Origin: Candidatus Rokuibacteriota bacterium
GTDB taxonomy: Bacteria > Methylomirabilota > Methylomirabilia > Rokubacteriales > CSP1-6
Assembly: GCA_003220435.1 (NCBI GenBank)
Contig: QHSL01000005.1
Location: forward strand, 5,993-69,992
Direction of reading: 5' to 3'
Length of the DNA: 64,000 nucleotides
The notes under the pieces are model-generated. The model did no database searches. It saw nothing but the letters and a program-made list of their open reading frames with translations, and was not told the DNA's origin. This document shows, in pieces, positions 8,421 to 16,467 of the stretch; the first letter of the stretch is position 1, and each line of letters opens with the position of its first letter. The translations under genes were made by a program, and so were the position numbers.

Positions 8421-9245
8421 ATGACTCTCGACCCGACGCTGCGCGAGTTTCGGGACCTCTTGCGAATGCCCGAGATCGACCTCGCCGGCGCCGCGCTCGC
8501 GATCGCGCGTATCGAGCACCCCGAGCTCCCGGTCGAGCCGTCGCTGGCGGCGCTCGACGGCCTGGCTGCTCGCTCCGGGGTGTCGAAGGCGGGCGGGGGC
8601 CGGCCCGCGCTCGACCGGCTCCGCGAGTTCCTGTTCGACGAGGAGGGATTTCGCGGCAATGCCGATGACTACTACGATCCCCGCAACAGCTGCCTGAACG
8701 ACGTCCTCGAACGCCGGCTCGGTATCCCGATCACGCTCTCGGTCCTGGCCATGGAAGTCGGGCGGCGGGTGGGACTGGAGATCCTGGGCCTGGGCCTGCC
8801 TGGCCACTTCTGCGTGGGATCGCGCATCGGCCGCGAGCTGCTGGTGCTCGACCCGTTCGGCGGCGGGCGCGTGCTGGAGCGCGCGGAGGCCGAAGCGATC
8901 GTCTCGCGCTCGGTCGGGCGGGCCGTCAAGCTCACCGACGCCCACTTCGCCCCGACGCCGAAGGCGCAGATCGTGGTCCGCATGCTCCGGAACCTCGAGT
9001 CCATCTACGCGCGACGCGAGGACTGGGCCAAGGCACTGGCCGTCATCGACCGGCTCCTCGTCGTTGACGCCGGCGTGCCGGCCCACCTGCGCGATCGCGG
9101 CACCGTGCTCGTCAAGCTCGGCGACCTCCACCGCGGCGCGTCGGAGTGGGAGCGTTACCTGACCCGGTATCCTCAGGCCAGGGACGCCGCGGCCTTCAAG
9201 GAAGAGCTGCGGCGCGTCCGCCAGACATTGGCTGAACGGAACTAA
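8421..9245 (+). CDS. SirB1/transglutaminase-like protein with TPR tail
   Basis: A 274-residue member of the SirB1 family. It carries the N-terminal helical region, the family core YYDPRNSCLNDVLERRLGIP and ITLSVLAMEVGRRVGL (about residues 84-115), the LPGHFCVG segment with a Cys where transglutaminase-fold proteins carry theirs, and a C-terminal TPR-like helix pair ending about residue 270. The biochemical role of the family is not established. The ATG lies 3 bases after the ferritin-like stop with no Shine-Dalgarno site, so translation probably reinitiates. An M48 protease follows after 15 bases. Confidence 0.82.
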   Translation: MTLDPTLREFRDLLRMPEIDLAGAALAIARIEHPELPVEPSLAALDGLAARSGVSKAGGGRPALDRLREFLFDEEGFRGNADDYYDPRNSCLNDVLERRLGIPITLSVLAMEVGRRVGLEILGLGLPGHFCVGSRIGRELLVLDPFGGGRVLERAEAEAIVSRSVGRAVKLTDAHFAPTPKAQIVVRMLRNLESIYARREDWAKALAVIDRLLVVDAGVPAHLRDRGTVLVKLGDLHRGASEWERYLTRYPQARDAAAFKEELRRVRQTLAERN

Positions 9246-9248
9246 GAG

Positions 9249-9254
9249 TAGACT
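9249..9254 (+). promoter_or_regulatory. -10 box of the M48 protease gene, leaderless spacing
   Basis: TAGACT ends 6 bases before the ATG at 9261, the spacing expected if transcription starts at the A of the start codon. It lies just after the preceding stop, so the protease gene could have its own promoter. Confidence 0.45.
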
Positions 9255-9260
9255 ACTGGA

Positions 9261-10565
9261 ATGATGGTGCGGGGCTCCGGGAACGTCGCCTCTCGCTCCG
9301 TCGCGTGGCTGGTCATTGCCGCCCTCCTGACGAGCTCGTGCGCCTCGCGCAGCGTTCCGCCGATCGGCGCCGGCGGCAAGCCGTTCAAGCCGGAATCGGA
9401 CGAGCTCCGCCTGTGGGCCCAGGCCGAGAAGGAGGAGGAGCAGCTTCAGAAGAAGACCAAGCCCTACGACGACCCGCTCCTCGACGAGTACCTCGGGAAG
9501 ATCGGCGACAAGCTCCTGCCCGACGACGTGCGCGCCGCCGGCGGGCCCGGCTTCCGATTCGGCGTGATCCGCGACCCCACGCTCAACGCGTTCGCGATGC
9601 CCAACGGCCGCATCTACATCCACACCGGGCTCCTGAGCCGGCTCGACAACGAGGCGCAGCTGGCGATGATCGTCGGTCACGAGATGACCCACGTCACCAA
9701 CCGGCACGCGCTCAGCTTCACCCGCGACGTGCAGAACAAGCAGATCCTCTACACGGTGCTGGCCGTCGCCGCCTCGATCGGCGTCGCGGTGGCGGCGGGA
9801 TCGCGCGCGAAAGGCGGCGACTACGTGGGCGCCGCCGTCCTGAGCCAGACCGCCAACGTGCTCCTGGGCCTGGGTCTGCAGCTGGCCGCGATCGCCTCGA
9901 TCAACGGCTACGGGCGCGACCTCGAGCGCGAGGCCGACGCCGGCGGCATGGAAAAGCTGGTGCGCGCGGGCTACGACCCGGAGGAGGCGCCGAAGGTCTT
10001 CGAGCTGCTACGGAGCCAGTCCAAGGAGGGCGGGAGCCTCGAGGCCTTCTTCTTCGGGAGCCACCCCAAGCTGACGGAGCGGGTGGAGACCACCAGCGAG
10101 CTGATCAAGACCAAGTACGCGTCCGCGGCGGCGGAGTCCTCCAGCGTGAGGGACACGGAAGACTTCGGTCTGCGGATGCGCACGGTGGTTCGCGAGAACG
10201 CGCGGCTCGACATCCAGGCCGGCCGCTTCAAGCTCGCCGAGGATCAGCTCGAGCGCGTCCTGAAGATCACTCCGAAGGATCCGGTCGCTCACCTCTACTA
10301 CGGCGATCTCTATCGTCTGCAGTCGCAGCGCGCGCGGGACGTCGCCGACAAGAACGACAAGGCCAAGAAGGCGCTCGAGCGGTACGAGCGCTCCGCCGAG
10401 CTCGACCCGGCGTTCCCGGATCCATTCCGCCAGCTTGGCTTTCTGTATTACCAGCAGAAGGACAACGAGAAGGCCAAGGACGCATTCAAGAAATATCTCG
10501 CGCTCAAGCCGGATGCGCCGGACGCCAAGCGAATCAAGGAGTATCTGGTCGAGCTCGACCGGTAG
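9261..10565 (+). CDS. M48 family metalloprotease lipoprotein with TPR repeats
   Basis: This 434-residue protein starts with a lipoprotein signal peptide (LTSSC, lipid Cys at about 27). It has the zinc motif HEMTH at about 140-144, the third ligand region LEREAD at about 221-226, and TPR helices in the last 120 residues. The architecture matches BepA-like periplasmic proteases that survey outer-membrane protein assembly. The PNGRIYIHTGLL segment before HEMTH is typical of the family. An ATG at 9264 is an alternative start. It ends the plus-strand run; a large inverted repeat follows before the convergent ligase gene. Confidence 0.88.
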   Translation: MMVRGSGNVASRSVAWLVIAALLTSSCASRSVPPIGAGGKPFKPESDELRLWAQAEKEEEQLQKKTKPYDDPLLDEYLGKIGDKLLPDDVRAAGGPGFRFGVIRDPTLNAFAMPNGRIYIHTGLLSRLDNEAQLAMIVGHEMTHVTNRHALSFTRDVQNKQILYTVLAVAASIGVAVAAGSRAKGGDYVGAAVLSQTANVLLGLGLQLAAIASINGYGRDLEREADAGGMEKLVRAGYDPEEAPKVFELLRSQSKEGGSLEAFFFGSHPKLTERVETTSELIKTKYASAAAESSSVRDTEDFGLRMRTVVRENARLDIQAGRFKLAEDQLERVLKITPKDPVAHLYYGDLYRLQSQRARDVADKNDKAKKALERYERSAELDPAFPDPFRQLGFLYYQQKDNEKAKDAFKKYLALKPDAPDAKRIKEYLVELDR

Positions 10566-10570
10566 CTTGT

Positions 10571-10718
10571 CGGCGGGGTGGGGGCGGGAGGTGCGTGGTG
10601 CCCCCCGCGCCCTGGTTGCGGACACTCCGTGGGGTCGATGTCGTGCGCGCTTCGTTCGATCAGTCCTGACTACACAGGGCGCGGGGGGCACCACGCACCT
10701 CCCGCCCCCACCCCGCCG
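10571..10718. repeat. Perfect 44-base inverted repeat with 60-base spacer
   Basis: Arms at 10571-10614 and 10675-10718 are exact reverse complements over 44 bases and enclose a 60-base non-repeated spacer. The element fills most of the gap between two convergent genes (M48 protease on +, acyl-CoA ligase on -). There is no T-run next to the stems and no obvious flanking direct repeat. It could act as a bidirectional transcription block or be a miniature mobile-element relic. Confidence 0.95.
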
Positions 10719-10791
10719 GTTACCCGTCGATCACGACTACACCGTCGCGTAGACACCGTGCACGTGCTGCGCGGCGCGCGTCCGTCACGCA

Positions 10792-12210
10792 TTAGCCGGC
10801 GAGGCGGCTCTTCTGGATTTTGCCCGTGGGGCCCTTGGGGAGCGAGCCGAGGATCGTGACGCGGCGGGGGTGTTTGAAGGAGGCCAGACGATCGCGGCAG
10901 TAGGCGATCAGCTCTTCGGGGCGTGCCGTCGTCCCGGGCCGGAGCGTCACGAACGCCGCCACGTCCTCGCCAAGCTCGGGATGGGGCGTTCCGACCACCG
11001 CGGCCTCGGCGACGGCCGGATGCGTGAGGAGCGCCGCCTCCACCTCGGGCGGAAAGACTGAATAGCCGCCGCGGAGGATGCGTTCGCGCTTGCGGCCCAC
11101 GATGGTGACCAGGCCGTCGGCGCTGACTGTCGCGAGGTCGCCGGTGCGGAACCAGCCGTCGGCGAGGACCTCGCGCGTCTCGTCGGGCGCGTTGACGTAG
11201 CACTCCATCGCCGAGGGGCTCTTGATCAGAAGCTCGCCGGTCTCGCCGTCGCTGAGGGAACGCCCGTCGTCGTCGACGATCCGGATCTCCACGCCCGGCA
11301 CGGCGCGGCCGATCGCGTCCGGCGACTCGGTGGTGTCCGCCGCCTGGTAGGAGATCGGGCGAAACAGCTCCGTCATCCCGTAGCCGCGGACGATGCGGAT
11401 GCCCGTGCGCGCGCGCCACTCCTGGGCGAGCGTCCAGGGGCACGGCGCCGCGCCCGAAACGCCGATGCGCACGGACGCGAGATCGGCAGCGGCGAGCTCG
11501 GCGCTGTCGAGGAGCCGGCGGAACATCGTCGCGACGCCGGGAAACACGGTGACGCGATGGCGGCGGATGGCCTCGACGACCGCATCCGGCGCGAAGCGAT
11601 CGACCAGGACCACCGTGGCGCCTCTCACCAGCGGCGCCAGGAGCGCGCCGTTCAGCCCGAACGAGTGCGCGAGCGGCAGCGTCGCCAGCACGACGTCGTG
11701 CGCGGTCAGCGCCATCACCGGTCCCGCCCACGATTCGATGGCCAACTCCAGCGCCGTGTGGGACAGCAGCGCGCCCTTGGGCCGGCCGGTGCTCCCCGAG
11801 GTGTACAGAATCAGCGCCGCGGCGTCCGGTCCATCAGCGGCCGAGGCGAGCGGGGCGCTCGGGGGCGCGGGCTCCGTCCCCACGTCCTCGGCTCGGACGA
11901 TGACCGTCGACCCGAGATCCGCGACGATATCGGCGCGCTCATCGGCCTTCAACAGGACGTCGAGTGGCGCGACGGTCGCGCCGAGCTTCCATCCCGCCAG
12001 CAGCGCGACGGCGAACGCCCAGTGGTTACCGATCGTCAGCGCGATCCGGTCGCCGGCGCGCACGCCCTTGGCCGCGAGCGCACGCGCGAAGCCGTCGGTC
12101 CGCCGACCAAGCTCGCCGAACGTGAGCGCCCCGCCGTCCCAGGCCAGGGCGGGCTTCGCGGAATGATGGTGGAGCTGCGCGTCGAGGAGAGCGCTGAAGT
12201 TCTTCGACAC
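10792..12210 (-). CDS. AMP-forming acyl-CoA synthetase
   Basis: A 472-residue adenylate-forming ligase that activates a carboxylic acid with ATP and joins it to CoA. The phosphate loop YTSGSTGRPKG is at about 136-146, the GYGMTE motif at about 275-280, and the C-terminal catalytic Lys in PTGKIQK at about 464. The short length and lack of an N-terminal extension resemble malonyl-CoA or medium/aromatic acid ligases; the substrate is not readable. It lies 28 bases downstream of a UbiD-type decarboxylase on the same strand, so the two may handle related acids (inference). Confidence 0.9.
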   Translation of the reverse strand: MSKNFSALLDAQLHHHSAKPALAWDGGALTFGELGRRTDGFARALAAKGVRAGDRIALTIGNHWAFAVALLAGWKLGATVAPLDVLLKADERADIVADLGSTVIVRAEDVGTEPAPPSAPLASAADGPDAAALILYTSGSTGRPKGALLSHTALELAIESWAGPVMALTAHDVVLATLPLAHSFGLNGALLAPLVRGATVVLVDRFAPDAVVEAIRRHRVTVFPGVATMFRRLLDSAELAAADLASVRIGVSGAAPCPWTLAQEWRARTGIRIVRGYGMTELFRPISYQAADTTESPDAIGRAVPGVEIRIVDDDGRSLSDGETGELLIKSPSAMECYVNAPDETREVLADGWFRTGDLATVSADGLVTIVGRKRERILRGGYSVFPPEVEAALLTHPAVAEAAVVGTPHPELGEDVAAFVTLRPGTTARPEELIAYCRDRLASFKHPRRVTILGSLPKGPTGKIQKSRLAG

Positions 12211-12238
12211 CGAGCGCCGCCGGATGGCCCCGCCGAGG

Positions 12239-13594
12239 CTAGGCGAAGAAGTCCTTGAGGCTGATCCGCTGCCAGACGTCGGACGGAACGCGGTGGCGCG
12301 GCGTGTACGCAGCCAGCGAGGGCTTGGCGGTGGCGTCCACGCCCCACTTCGCGGTATAGCCGTCCTCGCGCGCCGAGGGATCGAGATCGGACCCGCGCGC
12401 GTTGGTGACGATCGTGATATCGCGGTCGGGCTGGCAGCGCGTCGCGATCGCCCAGTTCACCTGGCGGTCGTCGAACACGTCGACGTCGTGGTCGACCACG
12501 ACGATGCGCTTCATGTAGAGGTCGGCGCCGAGCGCGGCGAGGATCGCGTTCTTGGCCTGGCCCGGGACGCGCTGCTCGAGGGCGATGAAGCAGGTGAAAG
12601 GCCCGGGGACACGAACCGCTTTCACCGACGGCACCATCGCCCGCACCGCCCGGTAGAGGTTCGCCTCCATCGGGATCGTCGACAGGAGCATGTGGTCGAG
12701 GTGAGCGACGGTGATGTCCTGGAAGATCGCGTCGCGCCGGTGGGTGATCGCGTTGACGCGCACGATCTCGCGCTGGCGCTCGCCCAGGCTGTAGCCGGTG
12801 AACTCGCCGAACGGCCCTTCCGGCGTGCGCTCGCGCGGGAGGATCTCGCACTCGAGGACCATCTCGGCGTGGGCCGGCACCAGCACGTCCGACGTCGCGC
12901 ACTTCACCAGCTCCAGCGGCTCGCCGAGGAGCCCACCCATGATCGCGCGCTCGTCCTCGTCGATGGACCCGATCGCGAGGGCTCCGAGGGCGATCGCCGG
13001 GTGGACACCGATCACGAGGGCCAGGGGCAGCGGCTCGTTCCGCGCCTCGGCGATCCGATGGAACTCCCAGAGGTGCTTGGCCGTCGTCAAGTGGATCGCC
13101 GTCGTGTCGCGGCCCTTGATCTGCAGGCGATTGTAGGCGCAGTTCCAGAGCTCGCGCGTCGGGTCGCGCGCGAACGAGATCGCCGCCGTGATGTATGCTC
13201 CCGCGTCGCCCTCGTGGTGGACGATCTGCGGCAAGTCGTAGAGGTTGATCCGGTCGCCCCGGAGCACGACGTCCTGAACCGGCCCCCCGGCGACCACCTT
13301 CGGCGCGAGCGGCTTCTCCATCGCGCGGAGGTACGTCGTCTGCGTCTCCTCCGGCGGAACGTTCATCGCGGCGGCGAGCCGCGGGCGGCTCGCGTGGAGG
13401 TTGGTGAGGACCGGGAACTTCGTGCCCTTGACGTTCTCGAAGAGCACCACGGGCCGGCGCTTGGCTTCGCGCTCGAGTTTGACGACCAGCGCGGTGAGCT
13501 CGTAGCAGGGGTCGACCGGTCGGGAGACGATCTCGAAGTCGCCGGGCTTCCGCCGCTTGACGAGATCGAGGAAGCTCCGCAGGTCCTGCGCCAT
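12239..13594 (-). CDS. UbiD family decarboxylase
   Basis: A 451-residue prenylated-FMN-dependent decarboxylase. Family signatures include YNRLQIKGRDT (about 155-165) and the catalytic region ERTPEGPFGEFTGYSLG (about 255-271) with the conserved Arg and Glu residues. UbiD enzymes reversibly decarboxylate aromatic or unsaturated acids. The UbiX flavin prenyltransferase that makes the cofactor is not in the window. I use the ATG at 13594, because the extension to 13684 is unlike the family. TATCCT lies 7 bases upstream, suggesting a leaderless message. The acyl-CoA ligase follows in the same direction. Confidence 0.9.
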   Translation of the reverse strand: MAQDLRSFLDLVKRRKPGDFEIVSRPVDPCYELTALVVKLEREAKRRPVVLFENVKGTKFPVLTNLHASRPRLAAAMNVPPEETQTTYLRAMEKPLAPKVVAGGPVQDVVLRGDRINLYDLPQIVHHEGDAGAYITAAISFARDPTRELWNCAYNRLQIKGRDTTAIHLTTAKHLWEFHRIAEARNEPLPLALVIGVHPAIALGALAIGSIDEDERAIMGGLLGEPLELVKCATSDVLVPAHAEMVLECEILPRERTPEGPFGEFTGYSLGERQREIVRVNAITHRRDAIFQDITVAHLDHMLLSTIPMEANLYRAVRAMVPSVKAVRVPGPFTCFIALEQRVPGQAKNAILAALGADLYMKRIVVVDHDVDVFDDRQVNWAIATRCQPDRDITIVTNARGSDLDPSAREDGYTAKWGVDATAKPSLAAYTPRHRVPSDVWQRISLKDFFA

Positions 13595-13601
13595 GGCGCC
13601 T

Positions 13602-13607
13602 AGGATA
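13602..13607 (-). promoter_or_regulatory. -10 box of the UbiD gene, leaderless spacing
   Basis: On the minus strand TATCCT ends 7 bases before the ATG at 13594. No Shine-Dalgarno sequence lies between. It supports the shorter start. Confidence 0.4.
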
Positions 13608-13613
13608 CTGAAT

Positions 13614-14318
13614 TCACACGCGCTCGGGCATCTTCTTTCTGCCGTTCTGGCTCGAGAACCACCAGCCGAGCGCCACCAGCACAACCGCTGGGACCAGCGG
13701 CAGCACGTCGAACAGATCGAGGCCGGGCGCCCCGGGATCGAACCAGCGCGCGAGGCTCTTGTCCTTCAGGATCATCTCGCCGGCGACGTAGCCGAGGATC
13801 CCGCCGCCGAGCCATATGATCCACGCGAAGCGGTTCATCAGGGTGGCGAGGAGGCCGCTGCCCCACACGACGATCGGCAACGAGAGCGCGATGCCGAAGA
13901 CGACCAGGATCAGGTTGCCGTGGGCCGCGGCCGCGACGGCCAGCACGTTGTCGAGGCTCATGACGGCGTCGGCGATGATGATGATCCAGACCGCCTCGCG
14001 GAGCGAGCCGCCCTGGCGGACGTGTCCCTCGGCGCCGGTCTCCTTGTGGACGAGCTTGAACGCGATCCAGAGCAGCGCCAGGCCGCCGAGGAGCTGGAGG
14101 AGCGGAATCCTGAGCAGATAGGTTGCGATCGCGATGAACGCCAGCCGGAGCCCGACCGCGCCCACCGTTCCCCAGATCCGCCCCCAGATCTGTTGCCGCT
14201 GGGGCAGGGTGCGGACCGCCAGCGCGATGACGAGCGCGTTGTCGCCGGCGAGCGTGAGGTCGATAACGACGATCCCGACGACCCGCATCCAGAACTCGGG
14301 ATCCATGAGAAACATCAT
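13614..14318 (-). CDS. TerC family integral membrane protein
   Basis: A 234-residue multi-pass membrane protein. It has the TerC/YjbE signature with acidic residues inside helices: VVIDLTLAGDNALVIALAV near the N-terminus and the repeat IIIADAVMSLDNVLAVAAAA in the middle. Family members export manganese or other metals and affect tellurite resistance. The protein ends in a basic tail. The ATG at 14318 lies 3 bases after the stop of a 31-codon ORF, so it is probably translationally coupled; a second ATG at 14306 is possible. No Mn riboswitch (yybP-ykoY type) was recognised upstream. Confidence 0.88.
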   Translation of the reverse strand: MMFLMDPEFWMRVVGIVVIDLTLAGDNALVIALAVRTLPQRQQIWGRIWGTVGAVGLRLAFIAIATYLLRIPLLQLLGGLALLWIAFKLVHKETGAEGHVRQGGSLREAVWIIIIADAVMSLDNVLAVAAAAHGNLILVVFGIALSLPIVVWGSGLLATLMNRFAWIIWLGGGILGYVAGEMILKDKSLARWFDPGAPGLDLFDVLPLVPAVVLVALGWWFSSQNGRKKMPERV

Positions 14319-14321
14319 ATG

Positions 14322-14417
14322 TCACTCGACCAGCGCCTTGACGATCGCGACCAGGAGGCGCCCCACGACGATGAGCGCGACGGCGATCGCCAGGCCTTCG
14401 TAGCGATTGATAGTCAT
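14322..14417 (-). CDS. Small membrane peptide upstream of TerC (31 aa)
   Basis: A 31-codon ORF. It begins ATG with GGGGAG 8 bases upstream, encodes MTINRYEG followed by one hydrophobic segment (LAIAVALIVVGRLLVAIV, about residues 9-26) and ends KALVE. The stop is 3 bases before the TerC start. A good ribosome-binding site, a single predicted membrane helix and tight coupling to an integral membrane transporter suggest a real small subunit or regulator. No homolog is recalled. Confidence 0.6.
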   Translation of the reverse strand: MTINRYEGLAIAVALIVVGRLLVAIVKALVE

Positions 14418-14498
14418 CTCGAGTCTCCCCTTGGAGCGAACGGACGCAGCTCGCCGCCTGACGGCGGCGCGGTTCAGGAGACGAACGGGATGACGAAG
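14418..14498. other. Short intergenic gap
   Basis: Eighty-one bases between the small peptide start and the end of the next minus-strand gene. Apart from the ribosome-binding site of the peptide (from about 14426) I see no clear hairpin terminator or promoter. Confidence 0.4.
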
Positions 14499-14822
14499 CT
14501 AGTGGGCTTCGGAGGTCTGCGCGCGGCCCGAGGAGGGCAGGTGGGCGAGCCGTATGTACGCGTGCCACTCGTCGTCGAGTGGGCGGCGAGCCTCCAGCAG
14601 CCGAGGCGTGACCTGACGCTCCGGCGTGGACTGCTCGGTGCGGGCCTGGAGCGTCACGCGCGCGGTACCGAAGGCGCGTCTGCCTCGAGCCTCGCGGCGG
14701 ATGTGAATCGACTCCTCGATCTCGGAGTCGTCGGCCTCGAACTCGAAGGCGCCCGGCAGCGGCGTGGCGAGGTCGAACGACAGCCACGCGAGCAGCAGGA
14801 CAAAGATCCGCCGCGTCCTCAT
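14499..14822 (-). CDS. Hypothetical secreted protein
   Basis: A 107-residue protein of unknown function. It opens MRTRRIFVLLLAWLSFDLA, a plausible signal peptide, followed by an acidic stretch (FEFEADDSEIEESI, about 26-39) and a basic remainder. No domain is recognised. I chose the ATG at 14822 because TAGAAT lies 7 bases upstream and the signal peptide begins there; an earlier in-frame GTG (14867) would bury the signal. It is followed by the TerC group on the same strand after 81 bases. Confidence 0.6.
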   Translation of the reverse strand: MRTRRIFVLLLAWLSFDLATPLPGAFEFEADDSEIEESIHIRREARGRRAFGTARVTLQARTEQSTPERQVTPRLLEARRPLDDEWHAYIRLAHLPSSGRAQTSEAH

Positions 14823-14829
14823 GGTGTGG

Positions 14830-14835
14830 ATTCTA
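14830..14835 (-). promoter_or_regulatory. -10 box of the secreted hypothetical gene, leaderless spacing
   Basis: On the minus strand TAGAAT ends 7 bases before the ATG at 14822, with no Shine-Dalgarno site between. Confidence 0.45.
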
Positions 14836-14877
14836 CCAGGAGGCCGCCGAAGACTTGCGAAGCCCACGGCGGACCAA

Positions 14878-16467
14878 TCAGGGGCACCCCGGCAGCTTGA
14901 AGCTGCCGATCCGCGTCCGCCACTGCGTGCCGCGCGTCGTATAGTACTCGCCGGTGTACCAGAACGTGCAATCGTCGGCGGGATCGACGCTCATCGCGCT
15001 GTAGTCGCCCCAACGGTTACTGCCGCTCTGGGGAGCGCTGCCGGCGACCAGCGTCGCCTCCGCCTGGAGCGTGCCGGGCGGGTCCGTCGCCGGGCGCGTG
15101 GCGTAGCGCAGCGAGGGGAACACCGCGGTCGACGGACTGCCGGTCTGCCCGCTGATGCTGTGGCCGAGCGCCATGTTCCCGAATCGGTCCATGCCGATCG
15201 ATCCCATCCAGCGGTGCTCCCCACCGGGCGCCTGCGTGCCTTCCTGATGGAGGGACCAGCCGGCGCCACCGTTGCGGACCTCGTACCAACGAATGCCGGC
15301 ACGGTCGCCGCCGACGTCGATCGTGAAGTTCGCGACGAGCGTCTGATGCTCGCCGAAGTTGCGATAGGCCAGCGGCCACATCGGCCACTCCGACACCGCG
15401 TCGACGCGCTGGACGGCGAGCGGCTGCGGGATGCAGTTGAGGTGGAAGAACCCGCAGACGGTGTAGGTGTACGGAGTGACGTCGAGCGCGGCGATGCGCG
15501 TGAAGGTCGCGCTGGTCGGCGTCGTCCAGTCGACGTGCAGCTCGAAGATCTCCAGCCGGTCGCTGCCGCCATGGAACACGTCGTCCTTGAACGTGTAGAA
15601 CAGGCCAGGCGCGCCGTCGGGCGGTGGGGTGGCGCCGTTCACGACCGCGGGCATCAGGAAGTTCGTCTCGCCCGTGAAGCGCACGAACGAGGCGGCGAGC
15701 CCGCTCAGCATCCTCGTCCGTTCGAGGGCGTAGGCGCTATAGCTGCTCTCGTTGCTGCCGACGTAGTAGGCGTCCGGCCAGACGCCGATCTTGAAGTAGT
15801 CCGGGAACTCGGGAAAGACGAACTCGTAGAGGTCATACGCGCCGAGCGCGCTCGACGTTTGCGAGACCGCCACGCAGATGCCGTCGGCGAAATTCGCCCT
15901 GAACTGCGCCAGGATCCACCGATCGGCCAGCACGTCGTAGACGACGACCGGATCGCCGCCCGTGCTGTTCGCGCAGCCGCCGCCGGGCCACAGGTCGTTC
16001 AGCTGAACCGGCCCATGCAGCAGGTTGCCGCTCTTGTCGTAGACGGCCATGAACGTCGCGTTGACGAGCTGGACGTACTCCGTGAGCCCGACCGCGCCGA
16101 TCGGATCCGGCGGCGTCACCGACGAGAGGTTCGACGTGCCGTCGAAGCTGACGAGGGGCGGCGGGGCGAGCTCGTTGTTGGCGACCCCGGACCGCAGCAG
16201 CGGATCGGCGGGCCCCGGAATGTTCGGCGCCGGCGCGCCGCCGCCGGCCAGCGGGTTGATACGAGGCTTCATGTCTCGATTGGGCTGCGCGACCGGCTGT
16301 CGGAGCGGGAGATCGCGCACCGGGCGGCGCGGCTGAGGCGTGACGGGAGCGCCCACGAAGGGTCCCTCGATCTGCGGGCTCGCCGACACCGCGAAGCCTC
16401 CGGGTTGGCCCGGGAGGAGCCCGACCAGCAGCAGGACGGCGCCGCTCAGAGCGCGCGACATCCTCAT
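14878..16467 (-). CDS. Large secreted protein of unknown function
   Basis: A 529-residue protein with a signal peptide (MRMSRALSGAVLLLVGLLPG), a proline-rich stretch to about residue 70, and then a domain with repeated Trp/Tyr/Asp-rich strands. Examples are the segments VTPPDPIGAVGLTEYVQLVN, DRWILAQF and PDYFKIGVWPDAYYVG. Spaced strand motifs of this kind suggest a beta-propeller or other all-beta surface domain, similar in feel to extracellular proteins of soil bacteria; no enzyme motif is seen. The C-terminus ends in FKLPGCP. Its ATG overlaps the stop of the upstream TPP-enzyme gene (ATGA), so the two are co-translated, an odd pairing. Confidence 0.75.
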   Translation of the reverse strand: MRMSRALSGAVLLLVGLLPGQPGGFAVSASPQIEGPFVGAPVTPQPRRPVRDLPLRQPVAQPNRDMKPRINPLAGGGAPAPNIPGPADPLLRSGVANNELAPPPLVSFDGTSNLSSVTPPDPIGAVGLTEYVQLVNATFMAVYDKSGNLLHGPVQLNDLWPGGGCANSTGGDPVVVYDVLADRWILAQFRANFADGICVAVSQTSSALGAYDLYEFVFPEFPDYFKIGVWPDAYYVGSNESSYSAYALERTRMLSGLAASFVRFTGETNFLMPAVVNGATPPPDGAPGLFYTFKDDVFHGGSDRLEIFELHVDWTTPTSATFTRIAALDVTPYTYTVCGFFHLNCIPQPLAVQRVDAVSEWPMWPLAYRNFGEHQTLVANFTIDVGGDRAGIRWYEVRNGGAGWSLHQEGTQAPGGEHRWMGSIGMDRFGNMALGHSISGQTGSPSTAVFPSLRYATRPATDPPGTLQAEATLVAGSAPQSGSNRWGDYSAMSVDPADDCTFWYTGEYYTTRGTQWRTRIGSFKLPGCP

